64,000 nt of DNA from Echiichthys vipera (lineage: Eukaryota; Chordata; Actinopteri; Perciformes; Trachinidae): the NCBI GenBank assembly GCA_963691815.1, contig OY829653.1, positions 3,915,944-3,979,943 of the forward strand, in the 5' to 3' direction. The position numbers and the translations under genes are program-made. Below, one piece after another: positions 55,264-64,000 of this stretch. Each line of letters begins with the position of its first letter. Positions within the stretch are counted from its first letter, which is position 1. Below the pieces are notes generated by a model. That model saw only the letters and a program-made list of their open reading frames with translations, was not told where the DNA came from and ran no database searches.

Positions 55264-55705
55264 TCATTTCATTCGTCTGCGATGGAAGATGTGTAGGGTT
55301 TTTGCCGTCCTGACCTCAGTGGGGAGCTGTTCCACCATTGTGGAGCCAGGACAGCGAGCAAGCGAGCTGGGGTGTATGGGTTTGACAATGTCGTGGATGT
55401 AGGAAGGGCCTGAGCCATTTGCAACACAGTAAGCAAGTACCAGATTTGAGCCACCACTGGTAGCAAGTGCATGGTGTGGAGGAGCGGTGTAGTGTGGGCA
55501 GGTTAACGAACAGCTGGGATGCTGCATTCTGGAGGAGCAGAGGTCGGATGACATGCTGGCAGACGAGACAAGAGGGAGTTGTAGTAGTCTAGACACAAGA
55601 TGACAAGAGCCTCGACCAGAACCTGCATCTCCAGCTGGGTGAGGAATGGACGTATGCTCCAGAGGTTGTGGGTCATCGCAGGGATGTTGATACTTGGTCA
55701 TCCAG
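55230..55705 (-). pseudogene. Dead LINE reverse-transcriptase C-terminus
   Basis: On the minus strand three frames together give LDYYNSLLSRLPA, HTTPLLHTMHLLPVVAQI, VLAYCVANGSGPSYIHDIVK, LPTEVRTAKTLHIFHRRR and MKTHLF. These are the thumb/C-terminal blocks of a common fish LINE (IDYCNSLL... ending LKTHLF). At least three frameshifts and stops break the order. It is unrelated to LINE-R. Confidence 0.75.
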
Positions 55706-56601
55706 TGTCACACCAGGAGTCCTTGGGTTGTTAATGTTGATGTAAATGTCCCACATTCCTGTTGCAATAATTCCTCACTAGATCAACAAATATGTATTTA
55801 TACCCAGCTGGAAATGGCCCCCTTGAAATACACTATATCCCTGTTTGAGTAGTGTTAGCTAATAGCTATATATATATCTATATAATAGCTAATAACTACA
55901 ACGCAAAGCAGTTTTAGGACACTATTTGGTCCTATTAATTGAAGTATGTAGGAGCCAATGGGCCTGGGCCTGAGAGCCACATACAGGGAAGAGTAGAAAA
56001 GTATTGACAGATTCACTGAAGATAGCTGATTTTGGTGTTTTCATGGGATTTGTTCACAAAAAATGTATAGATATGTTGGTTTGAGAACATTTGGTGGTAA
56101 GAGAGAGAATACGTAGTCTGTATTTCAGCTGTTGTGCTCCTGCGTTGCTTCTTCAACTAATCGGGGGTTGAACGTGTTATTCACAGTATCCACTCTATAG
56201 CTGATATTTGAAAGAATTAAGGTTGTTACTGACTTTCCAAGTCGATCTAGGGATTTCAACAGGCAAACATCCAATCGTAACAAACGGGCTTCAACAGACT
56301 TTGCTGTGAAACCACTCTCATTGATATCCAATACACTAGGGGGCCAAAATACTTTGCGGCTGGTCCTGTTAAACAACACTGCCACACAAAGCCAGCACAT
56401 TGTTGCAGTGCATTTACTCCACTGCAGCAGCCCTGTGTTACTCTTTCATATAAAAAGCTGTACCACTTTCAGTCACTCGAGGACAGACACAAAGAGCAGG
56501 CACTTTTCAAAGGGCCCATTGTGGAGCCCAGTGAAATTATTCAATTAGTGAATTTAGCACCTGATCTGGTTAGCCAGTAGCCCCGAGGACGCTACAGCTG
56601 C
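55706..56601. other. Unassigned sequence
   Basis: TA-rich run at 55866-55890. No gene recognised. Confidence 0.35.
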
Positions 56602-56639
<38 letters not shown>

Positions 56640-56640
56640 T
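56602..56640 (+). repeat. (GA)n microsatellite
   Basis: GA repeat of about 38 bases with one interruption. Confidence 0.95.
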
Positions 56641-57335
56641 CGAGTGGGGGGGCTGACCAGACGGTGTAATATTCATTACCTCCCACTCCCCCCTGTTTTA
56701 TGACGGAAAAATTACCCAGTATTCATATCGCACCCTGTAAAAAATTGCTTCTCATAACAGGCATCTATCGTTACAGTGCAATACATTAACACAAATTATA
56801 AGCATACATGCGTTTTGTAAAACAGATTGTGGATTTTCTAATTTGGAGGTTTAATCAGCTACAGGCAGCCCGATGACATCACACAGATGACACGACGCTG
56901 TCGCTTTAAGAGAAACAGGAAAGACAGGAGATGGATGTGGACGCGTCATGAAACGCAGAAGACCTACAAATGAACATCTACAGTTCTTCTACAGCTTGAT
57001 GATACTCGTCGTCATTGCAGGGGCGGGGAGGTAGATGAGCGTGCTGTACAACTTGCTTCCATGCAGGACTTTGTGTCCCACCGCAGACTCCATTTGCATA
57101 ACCATGATCTTCCCCTAACATTAACCATATCCTAGTTTCCATGCACAGGTACTGCAGGAAGAGAGAATTTGAAATTTGTAATTGGAGGTAATCTAAGGTT
57201 TTGCAGAAACGTCCAGTATCAACGGTCTTGTCTGGCGTTTGATTGGCGTTTTGTTGTTGTTTGAATCAATTAGTTTATTAATCTGCTACCTTCCACAATT
57301 CATCTGATATTAGCAAAGGTGCTAGCAATGCTAAT
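56641..57335. other. Unassigned sequence
   Basis: No gene or repeat recognised. Confidence 0.35.
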
Positions 57336-57348
57336 CTAACTCCAACGT

Positions 57349-57631
57349 TCGGGGCGGGGGGGGGGCTGGAGCCGATCCCAGCTGACATCGGGCGTGAGGC
57401 GGGGTCCACCCTGGACAGGACGCCAGTCTATCACAGGACACATAGAGACAAACAGAGACAGACAACCATTCACACCTACGGGCGATTTAGAGTCATCAAT
57501 GAACCGAACACCTGCACGTCTTTGGACTGTGGGAGGAAACCGGAGAACCCGGAGAAAACCCACGCAGACACGGGGAGGACATGCAAACTCCACACATGAG
57601 GCAGGGCTAACCACCACACCACCGTGTCGCC
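57349..57631 (-). mobile_element. SINE-1 copy with 13-bp target duplication
   Basis: CTAACTCCAACGT (57336-57348) and CTAACTCCAATGT (57632-57644) flank it, one mismatch. The copy lacks about 40 bases around the B box, so it could not be transcribed by polymerase III today. The tail side starts with a G-run (57353-57364) in place of the usual CGACCCC. Confidence 0.9.
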
Positions 57632-57644
57632 CTAACTCCAATGT

Positions 57645-59263
57645 AAACGGATAAAATGAGTAAATGGTAACTTTGATTTTCAGACTGAGGGTTAAATAAC
57701 AAACACAACGTTGAATGCAATTTTCGTGCTGGCCATTTCAGGCTGAACAGTAAATCTTCGTTAGCTCATTACTTCAAAGCTGTGAAGTCTACACCAACCT
57801 GTTTTTGTTTTCATTAAGCTGCTGTCAACTTACGGTGACTAAATTGCTCAGAAAGTGAATGTTTTTTTTAGATGCCTCGGTTTAAATGTGGAGTCCTGGT
57901 GAAGCAAAATCAGTCTCCGTGGGTTTTAACCGCACCTGCGTCCCCACGTGTAGAGGTCAGGGGGGCTGACGGGTCAAACATACACAGATCCTTTCACCCA
58001 GAGAGTGTTTTTTATGCTTGTCGAGAAAATGTAAGGTAATTTATTTATTATAATCTAGGAGCCAGGGCTGGTATTAACCTGCAAATCAACAAATCAGTGC
58101 TCACTGGAAAATAAATCAACAACTGGCTTTGAACTCAACACGGCGGCACCGGTGAATCTCAACATTTCATCAGAAACCAAACACGCGGGTTCAAATTCTG
58201 TGTTCACTCGTTGACGTCTTTGTAATCACGCAAGGATACGAAACACGAAATCGTGCACAGAATTAAAGACTCTAAACATTTGCATCAATTATGTTCAGCT
58301 GTTAATATGACGGAGGCTGGTTTCTCTCAAAACGGGACATTATTTATTCAAATCAACGTGTGATCAGGAGTGGGAACCGCAAAGATGCTCAGACTTTCAC
58401 ATATATAGCTTCAGTTCGTGGGCGCTCTACCTGCAGCACGTCGAGGTCGCTGAGACAGACGGTTATCATGGATCCAAGGCTAATCAAAAGTGCCGCAACC
58501 TCACCAGCCAGCTGGATCTTGGAGGCACTTTTTGCTTAGCGAGAGAAAAAGAAAGACAGAAATTTGAGCCTGATGAAGCCAGATGGCTCACAAGGTTAGA
58601 GTTGTTCAACACACAGACACTACAGCACTGTGCCGAGTGTACACTGTATGAGCCTCGGAGCATTGTGATCATTTTGTCTAATAAACGGCATTATCAAAGT
58701 GAAAAATGTTTCTTTCTCTTCCTGGTACGTATGGAAGATTCCTTGATCACTATAATTAGGAGAACTCTAATGAGGCAATTACAGACAACTGATGAAAGCA
58801 GTTTGATGAGTTGTACACACACAAAAAAAGAGTGAATATCTGGAAAAAAGCAGCGATAAATGTAAGTTTGAACTGACCTGAATAATTAAAGGCCGCGTAA
58901 ATACTTGCGTCCAAATCAGCCGCATTAAATATTAATCATGCAGGTGCTGGCCAAACATTTCCCAGAAGTTGTGTGCAAACTTTTAGACTGCAAGAAAAAC
59001 AAAGCAGTGTATTCAATGAAAAAATTGAATTTAAGAAACATAACAGCAGGTTTGTTTCACTTTCAGCGTTTTTTCCATCAGCCCGCACGCTCTCTCTCTC
59101 TGTACGTGCAGAGACACGGGCGGTAATCCACTCTGAGATGCAGCGACTGAGACGAGAGCTTCGGTAAAACTGTTTAGGCTCGGATACCTGATTTACACTC
59201 GCAGCGGTGTGGCAAAGACTTTCAGAGCTCGGGGCAGAGATGAGCCGGGAGCTTATTGTTTCA
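57645..59263. other. Unassigned; 58440-58830 strong candidate conserved DNA
   Basis: 58440-58830 lacks repeats and coding frames and holds homeodomain-like and SOX/TCF-like words (GGCTAATCAAAAG, GCATTATCAAAGTG, CTAATGAGGCAATTACAG). By texture it is one of the likeliest enhancer-type elements in the window. 57925-58010 has a decayed ACGGGTCAAACATACACAG repeat fragment. Confidence 0.35.
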
Positions 59264-59833
59264 CCCTCCTGTTGCCCTCAAATTTTACTAACACCATTTA
59301 TTCTTGGGGTCAATTTGACCGTAGCATTTTAAACATCTGGAAAATGATCAAAATCAATGTGTGGCTCAAGTGAAGTCGGGTACTTTATGTTTTTATTTAA
59401 CGAAATGAAAAATATCACTGATGTTAAACTGCATGGAGGGATTTCTGTGTGTGTGTTTTAAAGTAAGTCTGTTATTTTAAGTGCTATTTTGTGTTATTTG
59501 TAACATCTGGAATGAAAGTAACGTCCGTTATCAAGGACAGCAGCATGAATATGACCTCATATAATATTTGAATTGTAAAATAAACGATAATAATAATGAT
59601 TAAATCATCCAGATTATCAAACTGACCCAAAGGAACACCGATGCGACGAGTACATGTACGATAAGAACAATAAAAAATATATATAATCATGACAATTTTA
59701 GGTTTTTTATGAGCTTTCTCCATAAAATGAGGAAAAGTCATAAATATAAAGCGAAAAAACACAAAAAGATGTCATTATTTAGAGATATTAAACATTAAAT
59801 GGGGTCAAATTGACCCTTAGGAGCACAGGAGGG
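59264..59833. mobile_element. PB-MITE copy 2, 570 bp
   Basis: Starts CCCTCCTGTTGCCCTCAAAT, ends CACAGGAGGG. Right flank TTAA (59834-59837); left flank TTCA (59260-59263), one substitution from TTAA. It is about 95% alike by eye to 4922-5491 and the same length, so the two inserted recently or from one master copy. Confidence 0.88.
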
Positions 59834-60644
59834 TTAAGATCTGCCTGAAGGCCGGCTGGACTCAAGACAGAACGAGACACTTTGCATGAGCCGGAAATGT
59901 TCAGCAAGCTTTCATTTCATTGGAGTAATCAATTAATAATCGATCATTTCTATCAAATGATCGTACCGGTGATTTTGCACGCTTTATCCCACTTGCACCT
60001 TTCATCACAACAAACCGTTTTGCCACCCATGCTCGTGTGTTTTACGGCGTCTGATCTGTGTTGTCTTCTACACCAGGCATCTGTGGCTTTCTCTTAATTT
60101 CCGTACGATATGAAAATCCATCAGCAGACTCCTGAAACTTGCTTGAGTCGTGTAAATGTTGCGTTGCTGTTGCGTGGATTTTTCAAAGTATGTGCGTGAT
60201 GCAACAGTATTATAGATTTGGGGGGAAAAATAACGTAAACTTGTGTTGTTGAGGTGGATTACGGAGGTTTCATGATGTACAGACATATATAGAAACCGAA
60301 TAATGTCTGGAAAGATGGAAATAATACAGTTATTAAAATCTAAAACTGTACAGCTGCATTTGAAACAACGTTAGAAACATAAGTTTAGTTACTATAGAGC
60401 CTTTTAAGGGTTGGTCCAACATATGTAGTTTTCAACAAATCCCGTTAAAAGCCAAAGACCAACGTGTCCTTCTCTTACACTCTGACTTCTGTACCCTGTA
60501 GTGACCCCAGGAGCATCGTTCCTACTGAAAACATAAATCCTTAAAAACGACTTTAGTTATTTGTGAGATTCGACTCAGACTGGAGGAAATGCTGCATTTG
60601 TTGGGGACTATTTTCAGCTGCAGATGAATACACAGACAGTGTAG
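59834..60644. other. Unassigned sequence
   Basis: AT-rich, with no gene or repeat recognised. Confidence 0.35.
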
Positions 60645-60962
60645 AGAGTGTGTATTATCTACAGTACTATAGATATTATTATAGTTACTGGGAGTGTGTC
60701 TCTCTCTGTCCATCTGTCCATCTTTTCTCTCTCTCTCTCCTTCTCTGGTGCAGACAGATGTGCGTCCTCCACAGAGCTGGGTCTGTCTGACGTTCCTGTC
60801 TGTTATGGTGAAGGTTTTCAACGCCACCGTACTCTACGGGGGAATTGTTGGGTCTCTGTAAATCATAAATAAGTCATAGAGTGTGGTCTTTACCTACTCT
60901 GTAAAGTGTCCTGAGATAACTTTTGTTATGATTTGACACTATAAATAAAGTTGATTTGAAAT
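60645..60962 (+). mobile_element. REP-D retroelement copy
   Basis: Same blocks as 50330-50790 in the opposite orientation: CT-rich run, CAGACAGATGTGCGTCCTCC, GTACTCTACGGGGGAATTGT, GTGTCCTGAGATAACTTTTG and the end TTTGACACTATAAATAAAGT. Short tail. 5'-truncated relative to the other copy. Confidence 0.8.
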
Positions 60963-61339
60963 TGGACAGGGCAGCATGTTTCTTTCTGAACCCAAAAAGA
61001 ATCCAAGAGAGTAGTAACCGAGTCCAACCCAAACCCAACGCAGTGATGAGTTTGTGTTACGTGAATATTTACCCTGAGATAGTTCATGCTTTGACACGTC
61101 GGCTAAATAACAAACCCTGAAGCCAAACACAGACAGTAGGTCCAACAGTAAATAAATAGTCGCACCGAGCACCAGAGCCAGTCCGGCACAAACTGGACCG
61201 TTACTTCGGAGCGCTGTTGGAACGTACCATTAAGTTATTCAGTAGTCGGAGCAGCAGAGCATCAAACGCAGTGAATACTCCAACTTTGTTAATTCAAGAG
61301 CAACACATTAGATTCAAGAACGCACCCTATATTTTCAGA
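60963..61339. other. Unassigned sequence
   Basis: No gene or repeat recognised. Confidence 0.35.
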
Positions 61340-61545
61340 CGTGCTCGTGTTCGGTTCATTGATGACTCTAAATCACCCGTAGGTGTGAATGGTTGTCTGT
61401 CTCTGTTCGTCTCTATGTGTCCTGTGATAGACTGGCGTCCTGTCCAGGGTGGACCCCGCCTCACGCCCGATGTCAGCTGGGATCAGCTCCAGCCCCCCGC
61501 GACCCCGACAGGGACAAGCGGTTTAAGATGAATGAATGAACACAT
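61340..61545 (+). mobile_element. SINE-1 3' part
   Basis: From GTGTTCGGTTCATTGATGAC to GACAAGCGGTTTAAGATG plus an (AATG)n tail. The tRNA-like head is missing (5' truncation). Confidence 0.85.
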
Positions 61546-61569
61546 AACATACTTACACTATACTATAGT

Positions 61570-61760
61570 GTATGGTATAGTGTACCGTGCTCCTGGTTCG
61601 TACTCTGAATTTCTGTCTGAGTTTCTGTCAAATTTAGTCCTTAAATCTGATAAATTAATCATTGTAGGAGATTTTAATATTCATGTGGACGTTGTTAATA
61701 ATAGCCTTATTACTGCGTTTATCTCTCTATTAGATTCGATTGGTTTTAGTCGGAGTGCAC
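61570..61760 (+). pseudogene. LINE apurinic endonuclease-domain fragment
   Basis: The plus frame reads YRAPGSYSEFLSEF, then KSDKLIIVGDFNIHVD and SLITAFISLLDSIGF. The (I/V)GDFNxHxD block is the catalytic core motif of the AP-type endonuclease of fish LINEs. Only about 60 residues remain, with no reverse transcriptase nearby, so it is a fossil piece. The ATG-initiated frame begins in the SINE-1 tail, an accident of position. Confidence 0.8.
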
Positions 61761-63799
61761 CCAATATTTTCACCAAAGAACTCGAACTTGAACCCGACCT
61801 GAACCGGAACATAATTTGTTAAATATATTTAAATAATCATTTTTATAGAGAACAATGGAGCTCTATGGCACACAGAAATAATACATCAGGCTCTGGATAC
61901 ACAGAGTATATTTGTCGATAGTTTAGGATAAATTAATTGTTGGTTTTGGTGTTTTTGGATTTGACGACAAGAAGAAAATTACAGTAAAAACGGATTTATT
62001 TTTAATAATCAGTATTTTCTTTAAAAAAAAAAGACGGGTAAACATTTTCTAACCTGTTACCAAGGGAAACCAGTGTGTTTGCAGTATTCTCAGTACATCT
62101 GAAGTTTATTTTTCTTGATTTTTCTGTTTAAATTTTTCCCTTGTTTCAATGTAAAGACACTATTTTGTCTCTATAACTTTTTAAATTAGTGCAAACTCGC
62201 TTACTCAACGCGCACCTTTATTATTTTACTTGTTGTATGAAAGTGTGTTTTTCAACACTACATCTTAGTTTTTGATGGATATCCTCAAAAACATCACCGT
62301 CGCATCAGTCCGCCCCACACTAACCAACGCTGTAACTCTTTCCACGGGCAGGCGAGGACGCAGCACGCCCTCCTCATCTGCTGTTCTCCTTCTTCTTCTT
62401 CTTCTTCTCTGTTGATGGCCGGGATGACAGCGTCACCTGATGCTGATGACGTCGGAGCGCTCTGGACGCGTGACCGGTTTAGACCGGTGTCTGTGTGGGC
62501 TCGGTGTGCCAGCTCCACACAGCAGGAGTGTGGCCGAGGAGAAAGGAAGCGGCCTGGGGGCAGACTCTGTGTCAGCTGATAGTGCAGAGGGTGGGCAGGG
62601 CCGGGGGGAGGGTGGCATGCCTGGGCGCGAAAGGCTCGCCAAGACCCACACTCTTTTGGCATTTTGGCAAGGGCAGGCGGCAAAATAAAATGATCCAATT
62701 TAAGCTGGTTTAGGAGTGCAGGAGAATATTCAAATATTTATTTTTGCAGGGCATTCGGGGAGGCTGTGCTCGCTTCACAGATCAGCAGGAGAAGTTTTTG
62801 GTCTGTAAGCTGCAGCGACGGCAGCGCCATCTTGATAGCCTGTTGGCCTCCAGTGGTGGAAAATGGATCTGACGGTGGATCCCGCTCTGCTGTCTTCAAA
62901 AACCCGTCTTCGCTTACCTCCTTTACATAATTACACCACCTCTCCTCTTCAGGTTTTCTCTCTATTCTGGACGAAACTTAACATCTAACAAGACAAAACT
63001 CATCATCTAGCTGCCGCACCGAACATAAAAGTCACATTGTTTTTGATTCTGCTGTTACAGGCGCAGAGTACTTTGTCCAATACGTATATAATTCATCAAC
63101 ATGTGCTCTGACGATAAAGCCTTTGCTGAATTGTCTCCCGTAAGTACTAAAGAATAATGTCCAGCGCCCGTCTATATCTTCTCTTTGAGACCGACATTGA
63201 CGGCAGGATCTTTCAAATGATTGCTTTTTAATGCCATTATTGTTATTATGGTTATTATTACTGCTAATGAGGGAAATACAGCCCTGGTTTTCCTCAGCAT
63301 GAATTTCACCATGGAAATAAATGAGTAAAAAAGCCTTTATTGAATTACACTAAAAGCAATCTCAAATGAATGGGCCTCGAATCTGCCTCCATGAGACGAT
63401 GTTTGCTGTGGTATAATTTCATTGTGCCGGGAACGAGAACAGCCGAGGCCAAAGACGCAGACAGACCCCTGATATGGAGGCTTCAGTATCATCTTGGAAA
63501 TGGTAATGTGTACGTGTGTGTGTGTGTACGTGTGTGTGTGTGTGGAGAGTGAACTAAACGTCTTATTTTTGTGTGCCATCCCTCCTGTTTTCATAGATGT
63601 CAAACAAAGAGGCACAGCCATCCCCGATGCTGCCGATGTGATGCGAGGTCGCTCCTATTGGGTTTATAAATAGAACAATTAAGCAATTATCATATCTGCA
63701 ACCCTGACCCTGCATGGGTTTATATAACGCTCACAATATCAGTACGGTGAAGCAGAGATCTACAGCCGTCCTAACTCACAGCAGCAGAAAATGTCTTAT
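61761..63799. other. Unassigned; 62280-62900 and 63100-63500 candidate conserved DNA
   Basis: 62290-62700 has ORFs of 72-134 codons on both strands without a known domain and a TTC run at 62390-62408. 62640-62800 (TTTTGGCATTTTGGCAAGGG, NFI-like) and 63230-63480 (GGAAATACAGCCCTGGTTTT, AGCAATCTCAAATGAATGG) look like constrained non-coding DNA. GT tract at 63507-63544. Confidence 0.3.
63507..63544 (+). repeat. (GT)n microsatellite
   Basis: Two GT runs separated by ACGT. Confidence 0.9.
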
Positions 63800-63917
63800 C
63801 TTTGATGAACCTTTATTTATACAGGTACGATCTCATTGAGACCCAGGGTCTCATTTGCAATAGGAGACCTGTTCAGGTCGTCAGCAGCAAAACACAAAGT
63901 TACAGACTAACTGAACA
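63800..63917 (-). repeat. Interspersed repeat end (CCTTTATTTATACAGGTACG family)
   Basis: CCTTTATTTATACAGGTACG, then CTCATTGAGACCCAGGGTCT and GAGACCTG. I recognise this phrase as a common repeat end in teleosts. Class uncertain. Confidence 0.5.
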
Positions 63918-64000
63918 CACGGGAGACACAACACAGGAGACACAACACAGGAGACACAACACAGGAGACACAGCACAGGAGACACAGCACAGGAGAGACA
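63918..64000 (+). repeat. 14-bp minisatellite running off the window
   Basis: About six units of ACAGGAGACACAAC or ACAGGAGACACAGC up to the last base, so the array is longer than seen here. Confidence 0.92.

Noticed and set aside
63918..64000. Possible CRISPR-like array
   Set aside because: 14-bp units are directly adjacent with no spacers; a eukaryotic minisatellite.

Overview
This window looks like non-coding sequence from a ray-finned fish (probably percomorph) nuclear genome. The evidence is the set of interspersed repeats: tRNA-headed SINEs, 5'-truncated LINE ends with a (GATGA)n tail, PIF/Harbinger-, hAT-, piggyBac- and Tc1-type elements, plus many CA/CT/GA microsatellites. I found no operon, no CRISPR array, no free-standing tRNA or rRNA gene, and no ORF or spliced exon that I can assign to a host protein. 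Family names come from sequence recognition and knowledge of the families, not from a database search. The labels H-MITE, PB-MITE, hAT-MITE, LINE-R, SINE-1/2/3 and REP-D are local to this annotation.

Layout. 1-5.5 kb holds an H-MITE (529-1083), a minisatellite between two 109-bp direct repeats (2359-2799), an hAT-MITE (4223-4448) and a PB-MITE (4922-5491). 7.5-12 kb holds two LINE-R ends, a chimeric retroelement (7955-8505), a fold-back repeat (9768-10170) and a duplicated repeat unit (10361-10884). 12-20 kb has a probable old repeat, a truncated H-MITE, SINE-1 pieces, a CpG-rich segment with a tandemly duplicated block (16330-17260) and the longest LINE-R copy (17574-18210), which keeps a reverse-transcriptase C-terminal reading frame. 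22-34 kb has SINE-2, H-MITE, SINE-1, LINE-R, a Tc1 deletion derivative and a minisatellite. 34-41 kb is poor in recognisable repeats apart from a dead Tc1 interrupted by an H-MITE piece. It contains the best candidate cis-regulatory stretches, including a HOX-PBX-MEIS-like composite at 39026. 42-50 kb shows two clear nested insertions and a LINE-R fragment with a 34-bp target duplication. 50-64 kb alternates repeat-poor stretches with REP-D, a dead LINE, SINE-1, a second PB-MITE and a LINE endonuclease fossil, and ends inside a 14-bp minisatellite.

The elements are not a working system. They are independent insertions whose target-site duplications allow several to be ordered in time. Long repeat-poor blocks without ORFs, rich in homeodomain-like words, fit a gene desert beside a developmental gene. 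That last point is inference and needs cross-species alignment.
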